DNA from: Craterostigma plantagineum
Lineage: Eukaryota > Streptophyta > Magnoliopsida > Lamiales > Linderniaceae
Assembly: GCA_027422505.1 (NCBI GenBank)
Contig: JAPQWV010000304.1
Coordinates: 186,001-250,000, forward strand
Direction: 5' to 3'
DNA: 64,000 nucleotides
Position 1 is the first letter of the stretch. Each line of letters begins with the position of its first letter. The notes beneath the pieces are model-generated. The model saw only the letters and a list, made by a program, of their open reading frames with translations, made no database searches and was not told the origin of the DNA. A program made the translations under genes and the position numbers. Of this stretch, positions 24,119 through 37,190 are shown in pieces.

Positions 24119-24942
24119 TTAAAATCCGCCGCCTCCAATTCCTCCGCCGGCGCCTCCACCAAAACCGCCGCCGCTTCCACCACCAATCCCTCCGCCTGAA
24201 CCTCCGCCGGCTCCTCCACCAAATCCGCCGCCTTTACCACCTCCAATCCCACCGCCGGCTCCTCCACCAAAACCTCCGCCGCTGCCACCTCCAATCCCAC
24301 CACCTGAGCCACCACCAGCTCCTCCGCCGAAGCCGCCGCCGCTTCCACCTCCAAGCCCACCTCCCGAGCCACCGCCGGCACCTCCGCCGAAACCTCCTCC
24401 GCTTCCGCCTCCAAGTCCGCCGCCTGAGCCACCGCCGGCACCTCCGCCGAAGCCGCCGCCTTTACCACCTCCAATCCCTCCTCCCGAGCCACCGCCGGCC
24501 CTCCACCAAAGCCACCTCCGCTGCCGCCTCCAAGCCCACCACCCGAGCCGCCGCCGGCCCCTCCACCAAACCCACCACCGCTACCTCCACCAAGCCCACC
24601 TCCTGACCCACCACCGGCGCCACCACCAAAACCGCCGCCCGAGCCACCTCCTAAACCTCCACCCTTGCCGCCGCCACCACCAAATCCTCCACCAGCACCA
24701 CCACCTCCTCCTAAACCACCACCTTTACCCCCACCAAATCCACCGCCGGCGCCTCCACCAAGACCGCCGCCTCCACCTAAACCGCCACCACCTCCAAAAC
24801 CACCACCTCCGCCCAAACCACCACCGCCGAACGTCTCTTTCTCAAGCCTTCTCCCCTCAACCACAAACAAACCCAACAACAAAACGGCCACAACGCACAC
24901 ACTACTGCTACTAGCTTTAGCACTTTTCAAACGCCCCATCAT
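24119..24942 (-). CDS. Secreted glycine-rich structural protein (one-base frame break)
   Basis: A class I glycine-rich protein, usually a cell wall component. The minus-strand product begins MMGRLKSAKASSSS, then a hydrophobic signal peptide (CVVAVLLLGLFVVEG), then RRLEKETF and a long run of GGGX repeats. A 20-residue module of the type SGGGFGGGAGGGSGGGLGGG recurs, reflecting a 60-bp DNA repeat. The glycine frame breaks near 24497-24502, where GGCCCTCC has one C fewer than the sister repeats (GGCCCCTCC). After that base the glycine frame continues to its own stop at 24119 (GIGGGGF then stop). The distance 24119-24942 is one short of a multiple of three, which agrees with a single missing base. 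With that base counted the protein would be 274 residues. Confidence 0.85.
24122..24640. repeat. 60-bp minisatellite coding glycine-rich modules
   Basis: A GC-rich tandem array with a period of about 60 bp (often seen as 30-bp half-units), encoding the glycine modules. Units differ by a few bases. The array is prone to slippage and to assembly error. Confidence 0.75.
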
Positions 24943-25680
24943 CTTATTACAACCCTCAAAGCACACTTCAATTATAATAAAGAAAAATGAGATGGAGTAA
25001 AAAGATGATGTTATCTTTTGCTGTGTACGTACTATGAACTTGCTAATAAGGGTATTATATAGTGCATGTATTACTATTCCTCATAAATGCATGCAGTTGA
25101 GACACAGACTCTTGTAACCCCGTATTGAGCTAGAAAGCACATGTTTTTCAAACACTTGTTTGACCTTTTATGCATTTTCACATGTGGAGGAGGTGCTTAG
25201 TTGTACGTATATGACATTCATATGCATGTAATCCCAACTCCACATAGTTTTCCTCGAACATAGCTGGCGAATTTAATTAAATTCAGACTAAGATATGCCA
25301 TCTCCGTTTCTGTCCCCATGACTTTTGTCTAACATCCTTAATTAATAGAGTTGATTTTTACCTTTTTCCACCACTAAAAAAGATTTCTAACCCTCTGACA
25401 AAAATAACATGGCGTTACAACATGTGGGTGGCTGCAATAAATATCATGCAAATTCAGATAATCTTAAGAAATCATCAGAATCTGAGTCATAAATTAAACT
25501 CAAGAGTGTATCCAGCAAAATCTTACAGCACAACTAAGCTGAAAGGCGCATCCACAATAAATAACTTTAAAAGGCACGCACCGGCCATTTTAGCCTAATC
25601 AAGGCCTAACCAGAACTGGGCAAAATCCTAACTTAGACGGTTTTTGTTTCTAATAAAAAGAGAGATGGTTTTCTTCCGTT
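24943..25680. other. Promoter of glycine-rich protein and NOMO 3' flank
   Basis: On the minus strand TATATAA at about 25055-25061 lies 113 nt upstream of the glycine-rich protein ATG and is a good TATA box. The right part is the 3' UTR region of the NOMO-like gene. No other gene is seen. Confidence 0.5.
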
Positions 25681-28600
25681 CTAGTATGTCTTTTTCCGAA
25701 TAACAGGTTTCTTGACATCTTTCTTCAAATTAGCGGAGGAGCTGCTGCCTGCCATGGTCGTTCCTAAGGAAGCTTGATATAGATCTTTCAGCCTGCGAAT
25801 ACAATTGCATGAAATCCAAGTATAGCAGTAACACATTAGAGGCTTATCATTTCAATCTCATTCCACTGAGAGAATTTATTATTTGTGATAATGATAAAAC
25901 CAGAATAGAATCATCTCCGCTACCTCGGCAAACTCATGAAGAGGCCAATCGCTAAAACTCCGACAAACAGAGGATAGACAGGTGCAATAGTCAATTCCTG
26001 GGTGACCAAAAAAAAAAAGAATGTCGTGAATAATAAGAGGTTGTGATAAAATCTGAAACCAAAACCACATTTTGGATGACTATAATCATGGCTCTGGTTC
26101 GTGTTTTTCCTCTATTACTTTTTTTTTTCCTTTCCGAAAACAATCAACTGAGAAAGAAAGTTCAAACCTACCTGCTTGTATATGTCCTCTTCAATTCTGT
26201 AGCTCAGAGGACCAACATGAATTTGTGGTTGCTTCTCAAGGTCGACCTCAATGACTTCAGAGTCAAACCTGTGGGGCATAGAAGATCGAAGCTGAAGAAG
26301 GTGCTTACCTTTAGGTAAGTTCTTCACCTGAAAGAAGTTCGAAATCGGCAAAGGAAAGGTGGACACGATATTCGATGGGTCATTAGCCGATCTGATTTCC
26401 ACCCTTATGTGGGAATTAAGATCCCTAATGTTCTTTCCCTCTACATGTCCACTTAAGATGGTCATATCGGGCTGTTCAAAGACCACAAAGTTTCGGTCTT
26501 TCAAATCCTCATGTCCAACCTGTGAGGTACAAAGAATAAGTCAAATGCACATTCAAAATAAATGAAAATATGCAAATAAACATGGAAACATACAACATTG
26601 ATACCCACAGAAAACTCACGTTGCATGTCTTTTTATAATGTTATCCACAGATGAAAGAAAGCAAGGTTTCCACATATGTGCCAAGCAAGAGTGACTGACC
26701 TTCACAACCAAGGACTCTGGAGATGCACGCTCAATACGTGGAGTGGCAACCTCATCCTTGCTTGCAATCTTTATGGAATAGGTTGTATCAGGATGCAGTC
26801 CTCTTAGACGATAGCGCCCTAATGAATCTGTTACTGTTTCTTCGTAAAAGCCTTCCGACTCTGCTCTTGCTTCCACAGTCACACCTTCCTTTGGTTGACC
26901 AGACAATAGAGACACCTTGCCAAAGACACTGCAAACAGAGTCCATAAAAGTTCAGCAGACATTCCAGATATGAGTAAGTGAAGAAATTACAAGTTTCTGA
27001 ACAATTCACGAGGAGGATACATTTAGATAACTCAAGCTTATTCTGGATTGTAGCCTCAAGATATACTTCATCGAATCAAATAAAAGTTATACCTAAAAGC
27101 AACACGATCAGCATGAAACACCACTTCCTTCGATTCACCAGAACCCAGCTCAATCGCTTCGGCAGGAGGAGAGAAAGCATATTCCTAACGGTAACGATAT
27201 ACAGTGAAATTCGCTAACAATTAAGAATATGAATACCAAACGATGACAAAATACACACATATATGATCATAAAGCAAACATAATATATATTACAAAATAT
27301 GTATACCAAATGTTTTGTAAGACACAATTCACAAGTGCTGTCATTTATGTTGTTGACTTACATACTACGAAAGAATCAGTTTACAGGATAAAACAGCAAG
27401 CACAATTCTTAGGCTTTGTTCGAAATAAACAAGCTTTACCAAAAACAATACAACGAAACCCCGTGATCAATTTCTCTAAGATACATTTGTGCTCACAAAG
27501 CATTGCACCTAGTCGCCCACATTGAGAGGGTAGGACTTGCACAATAATGGCAGATGAGAATTTCACGGGAATGAAGCAAGCAATCATTGATTACCTTTAA
27601 TAAAGGCCGAAGATAAAAACTCCCTGGAAACAAGTTATCAAACACGAATATTCCACCAACATCAGTTACTGAATTGTTTCTGTATCCATCTTCTCCGCTC
27701 AATGACAGGAGTACAGAAGGAAAAGGCTCAGAGCTGTCATCTCTAGAATACAACCGGACAGAAATTTGACCAAGTTTCTGACAAGAAAAAGAATTTTCTC
27801 CAACGCGTTTCAGATGATAACCAGACTGCAAAAAACGAAAACACAATCATGAAAATTTTGTCCGAAAGAATCATTTTTACAATGCAAGTTGGCATATAGA
27901 AGTTCTCAGAGGCGCCTAGATATGTGGATTCCACTAGATTTGTGGTACCCAATTTTTTGAATGGACCCAAATCCATCACATGCTAACGGTTCTTTCCAAG
28001 GTTTCCATTGCAATACAAAGCTAAGCAAACTGAAATAGGCCAAGAAATAATGAACATGCGAACCTTTGATGCCTCAACAGTATAACCTATATCATCATAC
28101 AGGGGCCCTGCAAGGAAAATACCATCTTCTCCAGTGCTCGTTTCAGTTGCCAAATCACCTTGATTAAGTAGGGAAATGTGACTATCTCCCTTGGCAAAAA
28201 CCCTTATAAGGACATGAGAAATAGGCGGATTAATTGATCCTTCGATGTATTTCCCTAAGCGACCGGAAAAGGGAGCAATTCGAGCTTGACATTTATCTTC
28301 TGTTACTTGAACCTAAATGAAAGGGATGTGTTACGTTAAGAAAACTCAGAACATTGTCAGTTACAAAATCAAGTTGGAGAAGATGTTCCCAAACTCTTAA
28401 ACTCGTACATGGTGTTGTCTTGGGTAGAATAATATCTTCTTAGGGGTGTCCCTGCAGCAGATGGAATCAGACATTAAGACCATAGACAATCATGAGTACA
28501 ATGTCTTGCGATCATGGCAAACAAAAAAGCGTAAGTGGAATCGTCAGACTGAAGAATTGGAAGCAAACAAACTATATGTTGGTCATTAAATAAATCTCTT

Positions 28601-31600
28601 GGAGTTGTGATCCATAAGCATTTCTTCATGCATTTCGCCACTCATAACATGGACTACTATCAAAGTTGAACTGCTATTAGATCAATACATTATTTTCATG
28701 AAACGTGTACCAAACAGCAAAGCAGCTAATATTCAACAGAAATATAATATAATAACTACAAAAAATAAACATTTAGATATACCTTAAATCTCGAGGGACA
28801 AAGATGAGTTTCTCGCCAAAATTTGCCCAAAACGAGTATTCATATGAAGCAATGTTTTTTTCATTTTCATCTGCTGAGATAAGCCGGGCAGAAGTACCAT
28901 CCAAAACAGCTCCTTCGTGGTCCAAGACATCAACTATTATATTATCAGGCAAGTCATTGTTTGCTTCCAGATTTATCTGTCCTTTCAGAAGATATTTCTC
29001 TCCTTTCACATGAATAGGCTGCACAATTATACAGATGAAGCCTCAGAATATATATGGAGAAAACAAATTTAATACTTCACCATCAGCATTCAGGAAGGGG
29101 ATAACCAAAGCTAAAGAAAAACGCGACGAGGAATATAAGCATCATACAGCATGATTTGATGTATCAACTTTTAAACTGGTACTCCCGAAGGAAATGCACG
29201 AGCTGATTAAATGGAGTTCATGAACACCGGGAGAATCTATACAAATCCTTTGAGAACCTTTCTGCATCACGAAATTTATCATTGTCGCGGTGAAAATCTC
29301 ATACAAAGTGAACGAAAAGTAAATCCAAGGGTAGGGATGAACCTTAAATTTGAAGTCCGCTTGAGATCCGTCAGATTGCATCAGTTTAGCATCAACATCA
29401 TGACTGGAAACCACCTGAAGCCAGTAGCCTTTCTGAGTGAATATTATTCCCTCGACATCCTCTGCACCAACATCCACATTTTTAAAGCTCTGTTCCCAGC
29501 ACCATGTGTCTTGTCCAGATGCAATAGCAGGAGAATTTTTTTGGACCTGATTGACAAACAGCAGAAATTCGTAAATCAGGATTGGTTACCTTTGGGCAAT
29601 GGCTTTTTCGTCATCCAAATATACATGTTTGCGAGTAAATAAAAAAGCCCTTAACTGAATTATTAAAAAAATAAAGAAAGAGAAATAGAAGTAGTTACCT
29701 CAATCCTATATTTTCCTGGGAGCACATTGGAAAAGGAGAAATCATTACTTTGGTCAGTCAGAGTGACTGTCCTATGCTCCTCTTTCTCATGACCATCAGA
29801 TTTTATCAGCATCACTGAAACAGAAGAGCCACAATTTTCTTTGCAGACTACAGATCCACGTACATTCACTTGTGCCTGAAGATTCAAAAGAACCATAATC
29901 ACCAAAACAACTGCATACACAATAAATCTTTTATGATCAATGTGATGGATGCCCAATGTGCATCAACACCATCAAAAGAAGCAATGCACTTGAAAAGAAA
30001 AAGACAAGAGTCACCCCCACAAACACAAGCTTCTTAAATTAATCAATCAGGTTAGAGCAGTTCAACAATCATACTGCTGTGTTTCTCACCTGATAGAATT
30101 TGAGACTTAGTATTGGTTTATTGACAGTGATATCCATGTATGCTGGAGAAAACAGAAGCTCCGGAACACTCTCAGGTTTAGCTGCAAATGCAGATAAGCG
30201 GTATTCACCAGGTGCAACCTGTCAAACAGTGAGAGTAACTGCTAGTCATCCAACTATGAAAGAAGCTCAAATTTCTATATAACTATATGTAACAGATCAT
30301 ATAAACTGGAGGAAAAATGTGATCATCTGTAAATGTAAATAGAGTAATCCAAAGCCTTCAAAATCAAAATAACCAGACAAAGAAAGAAACCAGCTGAAGG
30401 TGCATGGACCACTCGCTCACCTCAAAGCAAAAATTTCCATTCTCATCAGGCTGTTTAACCTGGGGCTTCACAGTCTCTGGTCCATGGGTCAAAGCTACCT
30501 GCCATTGGAATGTGAATGGGGAATCATTTCATCTCCACAGTAGAGAACAATGAAACAGAGATAACCACAATGCAAGGTAAATTGACATCTAAATATCACC
30601 ATACACATCCTCCAGAAAAAGTTCAAATATGGCTCAGAACAGAAACAGCTTTCTCAAGCTACTACCAGTGAACAGCCCGCACGAATCCAAGCACCAGTTA
30701 CCCATTTACTACTTACTAGAACAGCATAAAAAGTACAAATAATGGCTTCTGTAACTAGTCCAAAACTACTGGACCTGCATCGATAGGATTGCCGAAGTTT
30801 ATCAGCTCACAATGTACTACAATGACAATTACCTTTGCTTTGTAGTCAGAACTAATTGTTTGTGCTGCCCCACATACATCATATGATACAGCTTTGATGT
30901 CAGTGATTGAAGCCATATTTGGTAGAACCTGAGCCAAATGCCACAAATTTGATCATAGCAGATAATGAAACAACACGAAATCACTAAAAAGATCAGCTTT
31001 GTAGAGGAAAAACTTGCAGAGGACTCACCAAAAAATCATTTAACATCTCAAATTTATAGTGCTCCTTCTTGGCTTCAATGCTGTATCTTTTAGAGGTCAC
31101 CTACATCATCATCATGCAGAAGTTGATCAAAAATAAGAAAAATATGCATGTTGGATATGTATACCCAAATCTACTAGATGACGTCATCAAAGATGAAGCA
31201 GAAGAAGAAACTTAATCATTCTTTAATGGATCCACTTTGACCTAAAATACATGAGTGTCCCTAAGAAAGATGAAGGTATAGTTCAAATAAGATACTGAAA
31301 TCTCAATTGTTATAATATAAAGATCCGGTTACCTGATCAAGTTTGTAATATCCTTCCCTATCAGTTGTTGACCGTTCCTGACCATCTACTAAAATTTTTA
31401 CACCTTGCACCCCAATGCCATCACCACCGACCACACGACCCCCAACTGAGAATCCAGTAACCTGGAGAACACATTGGCAAGGGCCTCTACTAAATTATTC
31501 CATGTGATGTAGTTTGTTGTCCATATTGAAAAGCATTATTTCTAAGGACACATGACATACCTGGAATTTTTGAGATATTACAGCATGGCCATGGTGGACA

Positions 31601-33836
31601 GGCACCAATAAGGAAGAAGGTGAAACGTCGAAAACTGTGTTTTCACCCTTGTAAAAAGGTACAATTTTGTATGTACCTGGGAGTACACAAAATATAATTA
31701 AAGCTACAATTTTGTATGTACCTGGGAGTAGACAAAATATAATTAAAGCATCAAAGAAACAAGTCTTAAGCGAGAAGAATTCAACAATATAACCGAAAAC
31801 CAATTTCCCAGTCTGTGAGCTCAGGCCCCGGAAAATTTCCAAGTTAAGGTTGATGAAAAGTACCACATGGTATTGATTTAAACGTGAACATCCCATCAGC
31901 ATCAGATACAGCATGACAAAGAGCTCTCCCCAAGCCAGGTGCATTACCAGAGTCGTGTGGACAACCAACCCCCAAGACATCGTCTGAGTATAGATAAAAG
32001 TGGACTCCGAGAATAGGATTTCCCTACAAATAATACAATGTAAAACAGCAAGGACTCAAATTTTTACATCAGCCACATGAAACATCATGTATTGAAGAAA
32101 CAGAATAACGTTGTGTTGCTCTTACCTGAGCGACCACAAATCCTCTAATGTCATAGCCAGACGCCACGAAGATATCCTCTACCAAACCATTATCAAACTC
32201 TAACTTGACCTCATCAGAGCCTCTGACCTCGACATCTAAATCATGATGAGTGGCACGTATTTTGTACTCTCCTGTATCAAGAAAGAGTAAGTGTTCAGAT
32301 TTTTCCAATATCGAATTTAAGAAAGAACATAAATTACCAATATAATAGTGGAAAAATGCAGATTAGGAAAGCATAAAGGACCTGGAATGATATTTTTGAA
32401 TGAGTAACTTCCTGTCGGTGTTGTCAAAACAGAAGAAACAATATCTCCGCTGGTAGATAAAAGCTCCACATTGACATCTGATGGACCACTGTTCTTATAA
32501 GAACAGCTGTCTCCACCAACTGCTCCTAGCACTCTTCCAGACAAAGTGAACCTGCACAGAACATATTAAAGTAGCTAAAGAAATACAATTACAGCGAAAG
32601 ACCAAAAGGCCAATATGGTCCAACTCCGACTCCACGTAACATGGGATGAGAACTGAAAGCATCATTACAAACCCTGTATATTGAAAGTTTATATCTTCAT
32701 TGGCGTTGCAACCTGTGTGATCAATACTGACCGGAACCTAAAAGAAAATTTTTACCATCAGAATTTATCAATTACACATCATCATATTCATTGGATTTAC
32801 ATAATGGATTCCATATAATTGATGAAATGTGCTTAACGAATATTTATCCAAGGCACTCAACTTGTTCTGGGGCAACTGACCATCCATCAGGTCCCTTGAC
32901 TTTAATAATAAAAGAACCCTGAAAGTAAAAATAAGACATTCTCTTAGAGTAAATATTTATTGCCAGATAAAGATGAAACAAGCAGGTCAAACCCTTCACA
33001 TTAGTCTTGATGATATAAAAATTCACAGATGCAATTTCATAGCTTCAACGTTAAAATATTTAGAAAACTTCAGATGAAACTAAAGGTCCGAGCCAACCAA
33101 ATAAATAGTTCAGATTCAATTAATACTAATCGTCTGTCACCTCAGCGAGGTTCCATGGGAGTTAACACCCAAAATCATGTTCATAACTATCATTGGTTCC
33201 AACAACATTTAGATACATTATGAATGGCCCAACATATTATGTCATAAATGGAGTAGAAAAACGCCACCATTTCTGTTGATTATCTAACAAAAAGAAGCTT
33301 CACGTGTAAAAACACGCAGCAAATAGAACTTAGTGAAAATCGTATAATCCGAGCACTGACACAACGAAAAAAATAAAACCAAACTACCTTATCATAAACT
33401 GGGATAAAGTAGTATCCATTAGGAGCACACTGTGTCCGATCCTTGACCAAACCATCCACTGTCCGAAGCTCCACCTATAAGTCATCCAAAACCAACTCCA
33501 ATCGGTTAGTTACAAACAACAAGTAGACGCGTGAGAGCTCCATCAACGTTTCAAAAGCATTGCAATACAATCATACAGTAACGTGAGAGTAGTCCAATTT
33601 CCCATCAGTAGGCTTCCTCGACTTTATCAACGCTGAACTAGCCTGCGAAAATCAAACGAACTGTTCCATCAGCTCGGAATTTCACTCACGTCAAGAGCAT
33701 CAAAACACGGAACTGATCCGCAATATATTACCTCCACAAATCCACCACATCCTTGAATAGAATTCGCCCTCGCGAGAGCAGAGCAGTGCATCACTAACAC
33801 ACCAACGAAGAGCAGACAATGAGACGTTGAAGCCAT
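25681..33836 (-). CDS. NOMO-like ER membrane protein (carbohydrate-binding-like fold)
   Basis: Matches plant relatives of nodal modulator (NOMO, pM5), a type I ER membrane glycoprotein built from repeated beta-sandwich domains. I joined about 27 exons on the minus strand to a protein of roughly 1,190 residues. It starts with a signal peptide (MASTSHCLLFVGVLVMHCSA), followed by repeated modules of about 90 residues carrying SGRV, G(S/K)Y and PG(E/T)Y(K/R) motifs (for example PTGSYSFKNIIPGEYKIRA, LPGKYRIEV and LGRYRLRGLHPDTTYSIK). Near the C terminus is one transmembrane segment (VYPLFVGVLAIGLFMSL), then a short basic tail ending VIRKKTY. The KKTY end resembles an ER-retention tail (inferred). 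One exon boundary carries a duplicated acceptor. The promoter is shared head to head with the INO80B-like gene. Confidence 0.9.
31660..31749. repeat. 45-bp tandem duplication spanning a splice acceptor
   Basis: Two 45-bp copies (31660-31704 and 31705-31749) differ at one base (CAC versus GAC context). On the minus strand each carries an acceptor CTCCCAG|GTACATACAAAATTGTA. The copy nearest the exon yields the conserved join PCG|TYKIVPFY. Using the distal copy adds 15 in-frame residues (TYKIVALIIFCVLPG) with no stop. Confidence 0.9.
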
Positions 33837-34767
33837 TACTACACCTGTCGATCGCCCCGATCTGATAAAGGCAGAGATCGGATCTTAGACCTCCGTCGTG
33901 CTTTTTTCTGGTTATTAAAGAACAAGATGTATCGAACCCTCGTTGGGCTCTCCTGGGTCGGGTCGGTCCCGGATCGGATCGTGAAATGGTTTCAAGGTTA
34001 TTAAACTAAATAAAATATATTAAATAGCGAGGCACGTGCGAACGGAAAAAAAAAAAAGGAGAAAAAGAAAATTTCGAGCTTCCGCACGTGGCACAACTCT
34101 GTCCCTGCCCACACATAGAAGTTAGCTTCGTCCTTGCAAATATGGAGGGAAAAATATAGTGAAGCCAAAAAAAAAGCCTTGTAAGAAAGAAAGAGACCCG
34201 CGAGTGACCGAGTCCAATAGATGGAAAAAAAAAAGAGAAAAAAAAAATTAAATTCGTCCACAATCAGGCGTGGGATAATGGAGAAGGAAGTTCGAGCGTT
34301 CTTTACCGATACTACTACTATTACTACTATCCTCTTTCTATCTATCTTCTTTAACCCTAACTCAAACAAACAAGCCCTAAAAGAATCACGCTTCTCTCTT
34401 TTCTTCCTTCCTCCTATTTTTCTACCCCTACATCGTTCAAGATCCGTTCCATCTTTGCCATATCAAATCATATCTGTTTGGCTCCTTTTCTCCGTCAAGC
34501 GCTTTTGTGGGTCGGTCTTTCTATTGCTGCTAGGTTTGTTAAAATGCTTGTGTTTCCCCCTTTTTTTTTCAATTGGGTATTTTTATTTTCGTGCGATTTG
34601 ATCGAATGGTTTGGGGTTTGAGTTATTGTGCTTCCTTGGTGCTTGCTGTAATTGTAGAATTCGATGACAATTTTGGGCGACCACTTCACTTTTAACATGC
34701 CCCACTAACATGAATTCGTTATATTTTCAGTCGTTGACATTGATTTGGTGGGGAATCGCACGTTGAA
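33837..34767. other. Bidirectional promoter region NOMO / INO80B
   Basis: About 930 bp between divergent start codons. It contains two CACGTG-like sites (GGCACGTGCG near 34031; CGCACGTGGC near 34084) and a purine-rich leader. On the plus side a splice acceptor (ATATTTTCAG at about 34730) indicates a 5' UTR intron in the INO80B-like gene. Confidence 0.5.
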
Positions 34768-37190
34768 ATGGATCAAAGCAAGGAGCCTTTGTTGGATAGT
34801 ATAGGACAAGGGGCAAGAAGAAGGAGAAGCCGAATTTCTAGGCGACCTAAAACGGAGGGGCAGTCTCCCATATCTACGCCGCTCTCAGATGATGTGGGCA
34901 GGGTTTCAAGTGACGAAAACCTCGGGGATTCTAGCTATGGAGGGAAGATGTTTGACTTGAATCACTGTGTTTCGAGGTCATTACAAGTTTCTGGATCTGG
35001 TAATGGATCCACTGTTGTCCAGGACAATCGTGTAATGGATGGAGCGGAACGACCTGAGAACAAGTTGAAAAGGATCAAATTGAAAGTTGGCGGCGTAACG
35101 CAGACAATACAAACCAAATCCAGTTCGACTGCTGGCTCAGGGAATGGACCTTTACTGAAGGCCAACCTTTCCTCAGAGAATGCTCAACAGAAGCAGAAGG
35201 TGAATCATCGGGTTTTTAAGTTTTTACATTTGCGCTGTGATTTGAAACCCTTGAATCTATGATTTGTAAACGTGTAACTATGGATTGGTTTTTATGATTA
35301 TACAAACGCCTTTTTTCTATGCTTATGAAGGAAAGGATTGCCCGTGTCTCTATCTCTATCCAAATAGCTAGGAGTAAATCATCATCTCAATTGTTGAGTT
35401 GCAAAATGTTTTATCTAAAGCCATCATGCATTTATAGTCATAAACTTTGTTTAGTCGCATAAGTGTGAGCAACTTGGTTGAGATGCTGACTTAGAGGGCC
35501 GTGGGCTCAAACCTTCGAGTCAATTGCTCTTAGTCTATATCCATTGTGATGATTCTTGATATATGAATGAATACTGATTTTGACTTTGTTACTATTCTTT
35601 GATGACAAGAAAGATCTCCTCCATTCAGGTCAAGATTGTTGCTGTAATAATATTATTAGACAAGGAAATCCTCGTTTCTTTTCTCACGTGGTTATGCCTC
35701 TTTATTACATTTTTCCAATTATCGGCACGCGTATTTGACGAATGTCATTATCTCCTACAGTTGGATAAGAACATCAGCTTGCAAGGGCTCCCTTGGCAGG
35801 ATTTCTCGAAGGGTAATCTCAGCTTAGGGAGAGAGGATATGGGGAGAACATCAACGAAGAATGCTGTAGAAAAGCAGCACGGTGATAAATCAGATGCTGT
35901 TCGTAAGAGCAAAAGGGTGCCTAAGAGACGGGTTATGGACAAGGACTTTGACGAAGAAGACGACGACGACGATGATGAGATCCGTTACCTGGAGAAACTC
36001 AAGACTTCAAAAATAGCAGGAAACAAAGAATTTGATGCAGAATCTGCGAGAAAATCACAGAAGACTAATTCTGAACGTGTTGGAAAAGTCAATCATAATG
36101 GCAAGAGGGTTAGATCTGAAGATGTAGATTATGAGGAAGATGAAGAGCTATCGGCCGACGGCGAAACTGAAGGGGCTGTAAAGACGCAAAAGAAGGGTCT
36201 TTTATCAGAGTTGCCTATGGAAAGCAAAAGGGAAATATCCCTTACATCTCGTCAACGAGCCCTTTTGAGCAAAGATGCTTCTTCTGCAGCTCCTTCGACG
36301 AGCCAAGTTGAGTTTCCCAATGGATTGCCACCTGCGCCATCTCGAAGTACGTATAGATTTTTCAGTTTTACATCACTTGACTTTTGTGTATTCATTGTCC
36401 TAGAATCATTTGCTCGTTCTGTCTGTCTATAATAATTTCCGATGTTCACAGAACAAAAAGAAAAGCTTTCAGAGGTAGAACTGCAGCTGAAGAAGGTGGA
36501 AGCTGCTCAAAGGCGTAAACTGCAGAATGAGAAGGCTGCTCGTGAATCAGAGGTAGTTCCATATAATATGGGGCCCGTCTTCTTTGTAGTGTTATTTCAT
36601 GGTAGAATGAGCTCTTTGTCTTTGGTTTGTCTTGATAGGCTGAGGCTATACGAAAGATATTAGGGCAAGATTCTAGTAGGAAGAAGAGAGAAGAGAAGAC
36701 GAAGAAGCGCCAAGAAGAGTTGGCCCAGGTATTTTATTTACGCCTTGTGCTCATGGGGATTATTTCTTTTCTACTAGTACTGCTATAAAGAACGAACCGC
36801 TAATTCCTTACTCACCCAAACTCAGGAGAAAGCTGTGACTGCCGAAATGCTTTCATCGAACATCATTAGGACGGTGATCGGCCCAACTGGTACTACAGTT
36901 ACCTTCCCGAAAGAGATGGGCTTCCCTAATATATTCGAACCTAAGTATTCGAGGTATGGAATTGTCGTTTTTGTCTCGGTCTTAACTCTCTCGGAGATCA
37001 ACCCTTTTGTAAAAGTTAACACGTTTCCTTCTTGCAACGTAGTTATCCTCCCCCGCGTGAGAAGTGCGCAGGTCCCACCTGTACGAATCCTTACAAGTAC
37101 CGTGACTCCAAGTCGAAGCTTCCCCTCTGCAGCCTACAATGCTACAAGGCGATCAACGAAAAGATGCAGGGCGAAGGGTCAATGTTGTAA
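34768..37190 (+). CDS. INO80 complex subunit B-like protein (PAPA-1, HIT zinc finger)
   Basis: A nuclear protein matching subunit B (IES2-like) of the INO80 chromatin remodeller. Six exons join in phase: 34768-35199, 35761-36346, 36452-36552, 36639-36728, 36826-36953 and 37043-37190, giving 494 residues. The N-terminal half is basic and Ser-rich with an acidic stretch (DFDEEDDDDDDE, near residue 205). A PAPA-1-like coiled coil follows (LSEVELQLKKVEAAQRRKLQ through TKKRQEELAQEKA). The C terminus has a HIT-type zinc finger (EKCAGPTCTNPYKYRDSKSK, then LPLCSLQCYKAINE). The start is the first ATG after a leader-intron acceptor. Binding partners are inferred from family only. Confidence 0.92.
35455..35545 (+). 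repeat. Possible tRNA-derived SINE remnant in intron
   Basis: In the first INO80B intron, GTGAGCAACTTGGTTGAGAT and, about 30 nt later, GGGCTCAAACCTTCGAGTC resemble degenerate box A and box B of tRNA-derived SINEs. No folded tRNA can be made. This is tentative. Confidence 0.25.

Noticed and set aside
24665..25000. Proline-rich plus-strand open frame
   Set aside because: It is the antisense of the glycine-rich repeat (GGX codons read as CCX), with no signal peptide or promoter of its own.
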